Source: Agrobacterium cucumeris (lineage in GTDB: Bacteria; Pseudomonadota; Alphaproteobacteria; Rhizobiales; Rhizobiaceae). From it: a DNA stretch of 64,000 nt. This document shows, in pieces, positions 25,758 through 33,767 of the stretch. The stretch covers positions 930,001 to 994,000 of the forward strand of contig NZ_CP080387.1 of assembly GCF_030036535.1 (NCBI RefSeq), in the 5' to 3' direction. How positions within the stretch are numbered: the first letter of the stretch is position 1; the number at the start of each line of letters is the position of its first letter. Both the position numbers and the translations under genes were made by a program. The notes below the pieces were generated by a model. That model was not told the origin of the DNA. It saw nothing but the letters and a program-made list of their open reading frames with translations, and searched no databases.

Positions 25758-26300
25758 ATGCCACGTTCGATCCTTTCCATTGATATCGCCGACCTCTCGA
25801 CCTTTGCCAAATCCGTTCGCGAACAGATCGGCAGGCTGGAGAGCCAGCCAAGCCATGTGGAGATGCTCAATCTTCTCAGCCGGGCCGCCGGGTTCCGCAA
25901 TTTCCAGCATCTGCGCGCCGCACGCACATCATCCGCTGAAAGTAGCCCTCCGTTGCCGCAGATAATGCCGGCTGCCAATGAGGGCAGGGTGCTGAAGACT
26001 GCGCGGATTTTTGATGTCGCCGGCAGGCTGATGCAATGGCCTGCCCGTCGCTCCCAGCAGGAACTGTGCCTCTGGTACCTATGGGCGAAAATTCCCGCCG
26101 GGCGTAGTTTTTCCGAACGGGAATTTAGTAGCTTCCTGAATGATCTGCATCTGTTTGGCGATGCCGCGATGTTGCGTCGCGACATGGTCGGCCTGAAGCT
26201 CATCCGCCGCAACCGCGATGGTAGCGATTACCAACGCATCGAGCAGAAGCCGCCGATGGAGCTGCCGCTGCTGTTGCGCGCTGTGGGTGGGCGTAATTGA
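25758..26300 (+). CDS. DUF2087 domain-containing protein
   Basis: A 180-residue protein. Residues 1-58 form a helical N-terminal part (SVREQIGRLESQPSHVEMLNLLSRAAGFRNFQHLRA) often seen in toxin- or regulator-like contexts. Residues 75-165 are DUF2087: RVLKTARIFDVAGRLMQWPARRSQQELCLWYLWAKIP, FSEREFSSFLN, HLFGDAAMLRRDMVGLKLIRRNRDGSDYQRIE. The latter looks like a winged helix that may act in transcription, but no function has been shown to my knowledge. It has AGGATAAGTC before the ATG and is flanked by repeats on both sides. Confidence 0.85.
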   Translation: MPRSILSIDIADLSTFAKSVREQIGRLESQPSHVEMLNLLSRAAGFRNFQHLRAARTSSAESSPPLPQIMPAANEGRVLKTARIFDVAGRLMQWPARRSQQELCLWYLWAKIPAGRSFSEREFSSFLNDLHLFGDAAMLRRDMVGLKLIRRNRDGSDYQRIEQKPPMELPLLLRAVGGRN

Positions 26301-26341
26301 GAAATAGTCAGCAATGGGGCGACTAGTCTTCATCACACTCG

Positions 26342-26419
26342 ACGTCATCCTCGGGCTCGACCCGAGGATCCACACCCACGGGAGCCGATGGATACTCGGG
26401 TCGAGCCCGAGGATGACGT
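26342..26419. repeat. Intergenic inverted repeat with 31-bp arms
   Basis: The arms ACGTCATCCTCGGGCTCGAC... (26342-26372) and its near-perfect complement (26389-26419) enclose 16 bases. Each arm is itself palindromic around CTCGGGCTCGACCCGAG. It is a recognisable rhizobial intergenic element and could form a very stable hairpin or cruciform. Confidence 0.8.
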
Positions 26420-26447
26420 TGAGCTGATGGAGACGTCGTGAATAAGT

Positions 26448-26481
26448 CGGCCCTCCCGGCGATGTTTCGCCGGGAGGGCCG
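26448..26481 (-). terminator. Strong hairpin after the nucleotidase gene
   Basis: A perfect 15-bp stem (CGGCCCTCCCGGCGA and its complement) with a TGTT loop lies 6 bases after the minus-strand stop. The T-run is weak (ACTTATT), but stem strength and position support a terminator. Confidence 0.75.
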
Positions 26482-26487
26482 AAGCCC

Positions 26488-28476
26488 TCAAAGAACCAGA
26501 CGGAACTTTGCGAAGCCTTCCGCGCCGTCGCCGGCATCTTCGATCTTTGCGCCCTTGATCTCGGCGGCGTAATGGCGGCCTTTTGGACCCGTCTCGAAGA
26601 TTGCCGAGGTATTGGCCACCGGCGCGAAGGACCAGTTGGCATCCGCGGACGGATTGATGGTGCCCTGATCGACGATATAGCGGACGATCACGTCGCGGTT
26701 GGTGTCGGGCGCCACGAAGATAACCTTGTCGGCAGCGATGTCAGGGAACTTGCCACCACCGCCGGCGCGGTAATTATTGGTGGCCACCACGAATTTCTGC
26801 TCGGGATCGATCGGTTTGCCATTGAACTGAAGGTTGACGATGCGGTTGCTGTCGGGATTGACCGCCTTGCCGTCCTTGTCGAACTTCGCCGGCTTGGAAA
26901 TGTCGATCTGATAGGTGACACCGTCGATGACGTCGAAATTATAGGACGGGAAATCGGCGTTCAGCAGCGGTGCATCCTTGGCGCCGGCCTCGACCGTGTT
27001 GAACATGCCCGCCGACATTTCCAGCCAGTTCTTCACCTGCGCGCCATTGATCAGCACCGCCTGCACCGTATTGGGGTAGAGATAGAGGTCCGCGACATTC
27101 TTGATGGCAATGTCACCGGCGGGGACATCGGTATAATAATCCGCGCCGCCGCGACCGCCGGACTTGAAGGGCGCTGCTGCCGAAAGCACGGGCAGGTCCT
27201 TATATTCCCCTTCCTTCAGCATGTCCTTGATGTACCAGGTCTGGGCGTTGGAGACGATCTGCACGGAAGGATCGTCAGCCACCAGCGCGAAATAGGAATA
27301 AAGCGGCGCGGAGGTCTTGCCGACCGGGCGGCGCACATAGGCGAGGGCTGCCTCGTGATCAGCCTTGGCGGCGGCGATGACTTCAGGCTTGTCCGTGAAG
27401 TCGGCAACGATCTTGCGGTTTTCGTCGCGGTGATAGATCGGCCGTGCTTCGGAGGTGAAGTCGACGATCTTCCAGCTCTTGCCGTCTTTTTCGAGCAGCA
27501 GGTCGATGAGGCCCATATGCGAGCCCCAGAAACCGGCCATGACCGCCGGCTTGCCCAGGAGCGTGCCCTTGACCGCATCAACACCCTCGATACCGTCCCA
27601 GGTCTTCGGACCGGGGAAAACGAGATGCTGGTGGCCGGTGAAGATGGCGTCAATGCCTTCGACGCCCGCCAGATAAAGCGAGGCGTTCTCCATGCGGTCG
27701 CTCTGGCCCTTGCCATCGATGCCGGAATGAGAAAGCGCAATGACGATATCGGCCCCTTCTTCCTTCATGGCCGGAACCCAGGCCTTGGCGGCTTCGACGA
27801 TGTCGCGCGTCTGCGCCTTGCCTTCAAGGTTCTTGGAATCCCACATCATGATCTGTGGTGGCACGAAACCGATGATGCCGACCTTGACCGGGCTGATGAC
27901 GCCGCCGCCGTCGCGGATCTGTTTTTCAAGAATGATATAGGGCTTGAAGAACAGATCGTCCTGCTTGGGATCAGACGCCAGCTGACCCTTGGTGAGGTTG
28001 GCGCAGACGAAGGGAAAGCCGGCGCCGGCCAGCGTGTTCGACATATAGTCGAGACCGTAATTGAACTCGTGGTTGCCGAGCGTGCCGCAATCATAACCCA
28101 GCACGTTCATGGCATTGATCACGGGATGCTTGTCGCCGGCCTTCATGCCGCGCTCATAGGCGATGTAGTCGCCGAGCGGGTTGCCCTGCAGGAAGTCGCC
28201 ATTATCCACCAGCATCGAGTTTCCGGCCTCCGCGCGGATGGCGCCGATGATCGAGGCAGTGCGCGCCAGACCCATCGTGTCGTTCGGCTTGTCGGCGTAA
28301 TAATCATAGGGAAAGACGTGAACGTGGATATCAGTCGTTTCCATGATGCGCAGATGCGCCTGATTGGCGGCCGCACGGGCGGCGAAGGGGTGCAGCAGCA
28401 CCAGCGCCGAAGAGGCCGCAATGCCGCCGAGCAGCGAACGGCGGGTAATGGGGTGGAGAGCGAGAAGCGGCGACAT
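26488..28476 (-). CDS. cpdB: Exported 2',3'-cyclic-nucleotide phosphodiesterase / 3'-nucleotidase
   Basis: A 662-residue metallophosphoesterase. The N-terminus TRRSLLGGIAASSALVLLHPFAARA is a twin-arginine signal, so the protein should be folded and exported by Tat. Dinuclear metal motifs follow: TTDIHVHVFPYDYY, DNGDFLQGNPLGD, GNHEFNYGLDYM, ALSHSGID and GHQHLVFPG. The C-terminal 5'-nucleotidase domain includes NNYRAGGGGKFP and the substrate-stacking region. It would release nucleosides and phosphate from periplasmic nucleotides. AAGGAG precedes ATG 28476; a longer frame starts 57 bases upstream without a ribosome site. Confidence 0.92.
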   Translation of the reverse strand: MSPLLALHPITRRSLLGGIAASSALVLLHPFAARAAANQAHLRIMETTDIHVHVFPYDYYADKPNDTMGLARTASIIGAIRAEAGNSMLVDNGDFLQGNPLGDYIAYERGMKAGDKHPVINAMNVLGYDCGTLGNHEFNYGLDYMSNTLAGAGFPFVCANLTKGQLASDPKQDDLFFKPYIILEKQIRDGGGVISPVKVGIIGFVPPQIMMWDSKNLEGKAQTRDIVEAAKAWVPAMKEEGADIVIALSHSGIDGKGQSDRMENASLYLAGVEGIDAIFTGHQHLVFPGPKTWDGIEGVDAVKGTLLGKPAVMAGFWGSHMGLIDLLLEKDGKSWKIVDFTSEARPIYHRDENRKIVADFTDKPEVIAAAKADHEAALAYVRRPVGKTSAPLYSYFALVADDPSVQIVSNAQTWYIKDMLKEGEYKDLPVLSAAAPFKSGGRGGADYYTDVPAGDIAIKNVADLYLYPNTVQAVLINGAQVKNWLEMSAGMFNTVEAGAKDAPLLNADFPSYNFDVIDGVTYQIDISKPAKFDKDGKAVNPDSNRIVNLQFNGKPIDPEQKFVVATNNYRAGGGGKFPDIAADKVIFVAPDTNRDVIVRYIVDQGTINPSADANWSFAPVANTSAIFETGPKGRHYAAEIKGAKIEDAGDGAEGFAKFRLVL

Positions 28477-28692
28477 GGGAACTCCTTCGGATGAAGCTTG
28501 CTCTGTCTTGAGAAGCGGACAGGGTAGAAGCAATCGCCGAGGAGTCCATCACCAAAATGACAAGCCGGTGACAGATAGGCCCGTTTTCAACCGTTTGATA
28601 AATTTTTTGTCATTGGAGCGTGATGCGCACGCTTCCACATCGGAAAAGGTGCCTCGTCCGGGCAGCCCATTCCGGCTTTGGGGAAAAGCAAC

Positions 28693-29028
28693 TCAGCGGG
28701 CGAGCGTCGGCTTCACTTCTTCATGGAAGAAGCGGAAATAGGACGAGAGCTGCGCCAGCGTGTTGGTGGAAAGCTTCAGCTGCAGGCCAAGGCGGTTCTG
28801 GTGCTGCCATTGCACAACGCCTTCGATGAAGCCCAGATCCTCGCTCTGCACCTTGACCCGGCTGCCCTTGGCGGCAGCGAAAGGTCCGTCCAGCTCCAGC
28901 GCCATGCCCGTGGCCGAGAGATCAAGGACACGGGCTCTGGTCGACTGGCTGAAGTAGTGCACGGTCGCAAAAATCCTGGTCTTGCTGCGCGGCGCGGTGC
29001 GGGTCGCCATATTGAGGTTGTTTGCCAT
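28693..29028 (-). CDS. PilZ domain protein
   Basis: A 111-residue single-domain protein. The cyclic di-GMP binding motifs are intact: RSKTR (RxxxR) near residue 14 and DLSATG (D/NxSxxG) near residue 36. The rest forms the beta-barrel (RVKVQSEDLGFIEGVVQWQ) and a C-terminal helix. It probably binds c-di-GMP and relays it to a partner in motility or polysaccharide control; the partner is not evident. A diguanylate cyclase gene lies 5 kb away. The ATG at 29028 is preferred over upstream in-frame codons because it sits just before the conserved part. Confidence 0.85.
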   Translation of the reverse strand: MANNLNMATRTAPRSKTRIFATVHYFSQSTRARVLDLSATGMALELDGPFAAAKGSRVKVQSEDLGFIEGVVQWQHQNRLGLQLKLSTNTLAQLSSYFRFFHEEVKPTLAR

Positions 29029-29127
29029 TTTGCTGCTCAAATCAATTGTTTCCGACAGGAGCACCATAGGCTGCAAAAGTTTGAGACCGGTTTAGTTGTT
29101 CGGTTAAAATTCTAGACAATGCTGTGA

Positions 29128-29595
29128 TTATGCTTTGGCGATACGGCACTGATAACAATTGTTGCGGGCGGAACGGACATGCACATAAGCAACGTCTGTG
29201 CGCTCCAGAAGATGTCGTGCGCGAGACGTGATCTCGTTCGTCGCCGTTACAGCGCCTGTACCGTAAACGATGCGGTTGTCGGCGCCATATCCGCGCACGA
29301 TGTAATCCGGGCTGTTGAGCATCGGCGGAACGGTCTCCGTTTGCGGATAGCGCTCGCAGGCTTCGGCATGCAGAAACACAGGTCCCGTCTCCGCATAGGG
29401 CTGCAGCGACGGAAACGGCCTGTAGGCAAGGATCAGCATGCCTTCGCCTTCACCAATCTGGGAAAGACAGTGGCGGCAGGGCATGCCTCCGGGAGAAAAG
29501 CGCCGTTCGGGCGGATTGCCATAGGCGTCGGCAGCGCCTGCCCGGAAGGCTTCGGCTTCCTTAGCCGGCATTGCAATAAAGACGAGATCGGTCAT
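29128..29595 (-). CDS. DUF1203 family protein
   Basis: A 155-residue protein of the DUF1203 family. Conserved features are the cysteine pair in PCRHCLSQIGEGEGMLILAYRPF, GPVFLHAEACERY, a central YGADNRIVYGTG and the C-terminal YVHVRSARNNCYQCRI. The Cys and His residues suggest a metal or redox site, but no function is known. It stands alone, divergent from the next gene, with the PilZ gene downstream on the same strand. Confidence 0.85.
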   Translation of the reverse strand: MTDLVFIAMPAKEAEAFRAGAADAYGNPPERRFSPGGMPCRHCLSQIGEGEGMLILAYRPFPSLQPYAETGPVFLHAEACERYPQTETVPPMLNSPDYIVRGYGADNRIVYGTGAVTATNEITSRARHLLERTDVAYVHVRSARNNCYQCRIAKA

Positions 29596-29758
29596 GGCGG
29601 GTTCTTTCTGGTTTGGATCGGCGTTGCTTCTTTGCAGCTATGATCTCCAAACAGAGTGCTATCCACCCGATTCTTGCCAGGTGATGCAACCAGCCCATTG
29701 CATGACTCGTTTGCATCGGGAATCAGTGACGCTCCTCGTTCCCGGAAGGTCTGATTTT

Positions 29759-30637
29759 ATGTTGCGTCGTTTTCTGGCCGCCATTCCGCTGGCTTTCGTT
29801 TCGTTGACGGCCCCGGCCCAGGCACAGACTGCCGCCGGTCTCGATGGCCTGTCCGACGACCAGCTGCAGCAGGCGGTCAACTTCGTCATCGGCAACGCCA
29901 TCTTCTCGCTGTATCACGAAGGCGCGCGCATGCTGATTTCGGATTTCGGAACGGTGGAGACCGGTAGTGCGCAGGCCCCGGCGGACCAGCTGGCGGGCAC
30001 GCTCATTCTTCAGGCCAATGAGGAATGGCTCGATACCGCGCTCGTCAACGCCACCGACAGCTGGTATCTGGGACGCGAGGCGGAAACCTTGCCAGAGCAC
30101 GAAGCACCAGTCTTTTCCGCGCTCATTCCCGACAAAAGCCGTGATCGCAACATGGCCTGCCTGATGGTCGGCCGCGACAAGGATGGTTATGGCGATCTGG
30201 CCGCCATGATGGGTCTGGACAATGCCGAATTCGACAAATGCGCTGCCGCCTATCCGCGTGTCGCTTCGGCCTGGGAGAATTTTCTGAGCCCGCATCGCAG
30301 CCAGACGCCGTCCAAATTCACCGTCAGCTACATGCCGCCACGCGATCCCGAGCTTGAACCCTATGCCATCATGATCAGGGAATCGAAGGTTCTCGATCTC
30401 ATCAGTCGCAGTTTCGGCGCTTACGGTCTGAAGGGTGACGTCAAGCTCACGGCCAGGACCTGCGGCCGTCCTGATGTTTACTGGTCGGCTGAAAAGCGTG
30501 AGATCACCTATTGTTATGAGCTTGGTAAATTCCAGGCGGAGCTGATTGCCGATCATCTGCTGAACACCGTCACGGAAGACAAGGGCGCCGCCGGCGGGCA
30601 AATCCCCACAGCGGTCAATCTGGAACGGGAAATCTGA
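29759..30637 (+). CDS. DUF4344 family periplasmic protein with a degenerate metallopeptidase motif
   Basis: A 292-residue exported protein. The signal peptide is residues 1-22 (cleavage after AQA). The rest resembles DUF4344 putative metallopeptidases. At residues 53-57 the zinc motif HExxH reads HEGAR, so the second His is Arg57, and the downstream acidic motif (EDAADQFA in typical members) reads APADQLAG. A zinc protease activity is therefore unlikely. The central KFTVSYMPPRDPELEPYA and C-terminal ITYCYELGKFQAELIADHLL are family-typical. GGAAGG precedes the ATG. The function is unknown. Confidence 0.78.
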   Translation: MLRRFLAAIPLAFVSLTAPAQAQTAAGLDGLSDDQLQQAVNFVIGNAIFSLYHEGARMLISDFGTVETGSAQAPADQLAGTLILQANEEWLDTALVNATDSWYLGREAETLPEHEAPVFSALIPDKSRDRNMACLMVGRDKDGYGDLAAMMGLDNAEFDKCAAAYPRVASAWENFLSPHRSQTPSKFTVSYMPPRDPELEPYAIMIRESKVLDLISRSFGAYGLKGDVKLTARTCGRPDVYWSAEKREITYCYELGKFQAELIADHLLNTVTEDKGAAGGQIPTAVNLEREI

Positions 30638-30689
30638 GGTCGATTGCCTGACGCTGGCGATCTGGCCTCCTGAACGGGAGGAAAGTGCC

Positions 30690-31334
30690 ATGCCCAAGGT
30701 TGTCGTTCGCAATTTCTCCATTTCGCTTGATGGATATGGCGCGGGGCTGGACCAGAGCCTGCAGAACCCACTGGGCGTGAACGGCGAAGAGCTGCATCAA
30801 TGGGCCTTCAAGACCCGCACCTTTCATCGCATGTTCGGCAAGGAAGGCGGCTCGACAGGCACGGATGAGGATTTTTCCGAAAAGAGCTTCGAAAATATCG
30901 GCGCATGGATTTTAGGCCGCAACATGTTCGGTCCCATCCGCGGCGCATGGCCGGATGAAAGCTGGAAAGGCTGGTGGGGCGAGGAACCGCCTTATCACGT
31001 CCCGGTTTTCGTACTGACGCACCATGCGCGCCCGTCCCTTACCATGAAAGGCGGCACGGTATTCCATTTTGTTACCAACGGCATCGAGGCGGCCCTCGAT
31101 GGCGCGCTTGTGGCAGCGAATGGCAAGGATGTCCGCATCGGCGGCGGCGTTTCCACCATCCGGCAATATATGGCCAAAGGCATGATCGATGAATTGCATC
31201 TGGCGCTCGCGCCGGTGTTTCTCGGCAAGGGCGAAAATCTGTTCGAAGGGCTGGACTTGCCGGCACTTGGCTATCGCTGCACAGGAACGGTGGCGGGCGA
31301 GGGTGCTACCCATCTGATTATCGACCGGGCATGA
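30690..31334 (+). CDS. Dihydrofolate reductase family protein (RibD C-terminal-like)
   Basis: A 214-residue reductase-fold protein. It begins with VVVRNFSISLDGYGAG, has AWILGRNMFGPIRG and GKDVRIGGGVSTIRQYMAKGMIDELHLALAPVFLGKGENLF, the nucleotide-binding pattern of the RibD_C/YyaP group related to dihydrofolate reductase. The substrate is not known; members are NADPH-dependent in most cases. GGGAGGAAAG precedes the ATG. It is followed by a palindromic rhizobial repeat. Confidence 0.88.
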   Translation: MPKVVVRNFSISLDGYGAGLDQSLQNPLGVNGEELHQWAFKTRTFHRMFGKEGGSTGTDEDFSEKSFENIGAWILGRNMFGPIRGAWPDESWKGWWGEEPPYHVPVFVLTHHARPSLTMKGGTVFHFVTNGIEAALDGALVAANGKDVRIGGGVSTIRQYMAKGMIDELHLALAPVFLGKGENLFEGLDLPALGYRCTGTVAGEGATHLIIDRA

Positions 31335-31404
31335 ATGCTGCGCCGTTAAAGGTATCCCCACCAACATTGCGCAGCAGTTCCTGCGCTGACATTTCCCTCA
31401 CTCC

Positions 31405-31519
31405 CTCATTCCTGTGCTTGTCACAGGAATCCAGCCGATGCGCGTCTGCGCGGCGAGAGAGTCCTTTTCAGCGCAAGGACTTGGGCTGACTGGATTCCTG
31501 TGACGAGCACAGGAATGAG
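31405..31519. repeat. Rhizobial palindromic intergenic repeat (115 bp)
   Basis: The arms CTCATTCCTGTGCTTGTC...CAGCC (31405-31436) and GGCTGACTGGATTCCTGTGA... (31484-31519) are near-complements around a 47-base centre. Each arm also holds the inner palindrome TCCTGTG...CACAGGA. It is a common intergenic repeat of Rhizobiaceae. It occupies most of the space between the reductase gene and the sulfurtransferase operon. Confidence 0.78.
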
Positions 31520-31579
31520 GCAGTGGGAACCAGACACTCCCTATCGGCGAATGGCACGCGTTGCTCTCAATGGCGCTAC

Positions 31580-33001
31580 TCAATTACGCAGCGAAATTTC
31601 CAGAAGCTCGGTATCGGACAGCGGCTCCACCCAGGCCTCATAGGTGCCGACGGGCGAGAAGCCCATCATCTGGTAAAGTTGCAACGCACGCGGATGATCG
31701 AGCGTATTGGTCGTGACAGTCACCCGTTTCGGATTATCCTGCCAGGCCGCGTAAAGCGCCTGCAACAGGAACCATTTGCCGACGCCAGCGCCAATCGCCT
31801 CTTCGAGCAGGCCGAAATAGGAAAGCTCGGTCACCTCGTCGCTCGCCTTGTGCAACTCGAAGAAACCGGCAGGCGCACCGTTCATATAAAGAACCGTAAC
31901 GCTGTTCTTCGGGTCCTTGAGGACGGCTGACAGCTCCGCATCGCTCATGCGCATGCGCTTCTGCCAATGCCAGCGTTTCCCCACCCGCCAGTAAAGATAG
32001 CGATAGAAGTGCAGGGGAATATCGGTGACCCGCATCAGTGCCGTCTGGATGTTGACGGGGATCGGCAGACTGACCTTCGGCGGCGACGTCATTTCCAGCT
32101 GCGTTACATGCGCCTTCAAAGGCCCATGCGACACAACGGGGACAGGCTCGGCGGGGCCGGTGGCGACAGGCGTGTCTTCCAGCCCGCCCCATTCCGACCA
32201 GGAACCGTCATAGAGCGAATTATCCTGATGGCCGAGCGATTCCAGCGCAAGCGTGATGACGGCGGCGGTAACGCCCGAGCCGCAGCTCGTCACCACCGGC
32301 TTTCCAAGATCGATGCCCGCATCAGTCACCATCTTGCGGATCGCGGTCAGGTCCTTGAAGTGGCCGTTCTCCGAAAAGGCTGTCGCCGGCAGGCTGCGCG
32401 CGCCGGGCATATGGCCCGACCGCATGCCGGCACGTGGTTCGGCTTCATCACCGGTGAAGCGCCCCGCGCCGCGGGCATCGGCAATCTGTTTTTCGCCGCT
32501 ATCGACAATGCCACGCATGGTCGACAGCGATGTCACGCGTTTCTCGTTGAAGTCAGGCGTAAAGGTCGCAGGCTCGATCTCCGGCGTACCGGTTTCAAGC
32601 GGCCGGCCTTCGCGCTTCCAGCCATCAAGGCCGCCATCCAGCACATAGGCCTTGCGCACGCCCATCACCCGCAGCATCCACCAGACGCGCGGTGCGGAAA
32701 AGAAACCGGGGCCGTCATAGACCACGATCGTATCATTCTCGCTGAGACCAAGCTCGCCGGCCTCCTGCGCAAAAAATTCCGGCGAGGGCAGCGAGTGCGG
32801 CAGACCGGTGGTGTGATCGGCGATCTTGTCCTGATCGAAGAACACTGCGCCGGGCAGATGGCCGGCCGCGAATTCCTCCGCGCCATTGCGCTTGTGCGCC
32901 GGCAGATACCACGAGGCATCAACGAGACGAAACCGGGCTGTGCCAAGCTGTTTTTCCACCCAGTCCGCCGAAACGACGAAACGGCTCTTATCCGTGCTCA
33001 C
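31580..33001 (-). CDS. sseA: 3-mercaptopyruvate sulfurtransferase fused to a GNAT acetyltransferase
   Basis: A 473-residue fusion. Residues 1-280 are a two-domain rhodanese enzyme with the active cysteine Cys240 in CGSGVTAA, the loop type of mercaptopyruvate sulfurtransferases. Residues about 300-473 are a GNAT N-acetyltransferase (PAGFFELHKASDEVTELSYFGLLEEAIGAGVGKWFLLQA, TNTLDHPRALQLYQMMGFSPVG). A proline-rich joint (ATGPAEPVPVVSHGP) links the parts. Sulfurtransferases of this type are normally about 280 residues. The frame is continuous, but an ATG at residue 304 could allow separate initiation. It is the last gene of the cysK-alaX-sseA operon. Confidence 0.88.
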   Translation of the reverse strand: MSTDKSRFVVSADWVEKQLGTARFRLVDASWYLPAHKRNGAEEFAAGHLPGAVFFDQDKIADHTTGLPHSLPSPEFFAQEAGELGLSENDTIVVYDGPGFFSAPRVWWMLRVMGVRKAYVLDGGLDGWKREGRPLETGTPEIEPATFTPDFNEKRVTSLSTMRGIVDSGEKQIADARGAGRFTGDEAEPRAGMRSGHMPGARSLPATAFSENGHFKDLTAIRKMVTDAGIDLGKPVVTSCGSGVTAAVITLALESLGHQDNSLYDGSWSEWGGLEDTPVATGPAEPVPVVSHGPLKAHVTQLEMTSPPKVSLPIPVNIQTALMRVTDIPLHFYRYLYWRVGKRWHWQKRMRMSDAELSAVLKDPKNSVTVLYMNGAPAGFFELHKASDEVTELSYFGLLEEAIGAGVGKWFLLQALYAAWQDNPKRVTVTTNTLDHPRALQLYQMMGFSPVGTYEAWVEPLSDTELLEISLRN

Positions 33002-33017
33002 GATGTCTCTCCCGATC

Positions 33018-33755
33018 TCAGGTAACAGCTTCAGGCGCGCCGAAACGAATGCGGAACCGCCTGTTCTCCTTGCCCTTCTTTTCTATCTTGGCAATGTGAA
33101 TATCGCCCACTTCCTGCGTTTCGGAAACATGGGTGCCGCCGCAGGGCTGGCTGTCGATGCTGGAATTTTCGCCGATGCAGACGAGGCTGACGCGGCCAAG
33201 GCCCATCGGCGGGCGCACATTCTTGGATTTGACGATGCCCGGATTGGCAGCCAACTCCTCGTCGGTAATCCATTGCAGGAAGACGGGATGGTTGGCTTTC
33301 ACCAGCTCCATCAGCTTCGCAGTCACCTCATCCTTGTCGATGGTTTCCGACATGTCGAAATCAACACGCGATTCCTCCTCGCCGACGGCAGCGCCGGTAA
33401 TTGGCCACTGGCAGACAACGGAGAGCAGATGGCAGGCCGTGTGCATGCGCATCAGCTTGTAGCGGCGTGGCCAGTCCACATGCAGGGTCAGCTTCTCGCC
33501 AACGTCGGGAGAAGGCTGGCCTCCGAGCGGCACATGGATGATGACGCTCTTGTCGGCACCGTTCTTGGTGACGCCGAGGTCGATGCGCGAACCATCCGCC
33601 CGCTCGAGAAACCCGCTATCGCCCGGCTGGCCGCCGGAGGTGGCATAAAAGCAGGTCTGGTCGAATTCTATGCCACCATCCTCATGCACCGCCGTGACGA
33701 TTGCTTCTACGGTTGAGAGATAAAAATCGTCACGGAACAGGGCATTCACAGGCAT
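33018..33755 (-). CDS. AlaX-type alanyl-tRNA editing protein
   Basis: A 245-residue stand-alone editing domain related to the AlaRS C-terminal half. Zinc ligands are seen in HTACH (residues about 105-109) and CGGTHV. The GQP loop (YATSGGQPGDSG) marks the AlaX-L/M type. It hydrolyses Ser- or Gly-mischarged tRNA-Ala in the cytoplasm. It lies 12 bases after cysK and 16 bases before the sulfurtransferase gene on the same strand. Why a tRNA-editing enzyme sits between two sulfur genes is unclear; serine pools shared with cysteine synthesis are one idea. Confidence 0.93.
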   Translation of the reverse strand: MPVNALFRDDFYLSTVEAIVTAVHEDGGIEFDQTCFYATSGGQPGDSGFLERADGSRIDLGVTKNGADKSVIIHVPLGGQPSPDVGEKLTLHVDWPRRYKLMRMHTACHLLSVVCQWPITGAAVGEEESRVDFDMSETIDKDEVTAKLMELVKANHPVFLQWITDEELAANPGIVKSKNVRPPMGLGRVSLVCIGENSSIDSQPCGGTHVSETQEVGDIHIAKIEKKGKENRRFRIRFGAPEAVT

Positions 33756-33767
33756 TTCGGCATGTCC

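Noticed and set aside
26572..28494. A 640-residue open frame on the plus strand opposite the nucleotidase gene
   Set aside because: It is antisense to an intact, well-motifed gene, has no family-like segments, and long shadow frames are common in GC-rich DNA.
31967..33025. A 352-residue plus-strand frame opposite the sulfurtransferase fusion
   Set aside because: The minus-strand fusion has catalytic motifs in both domains; the other frame has none.
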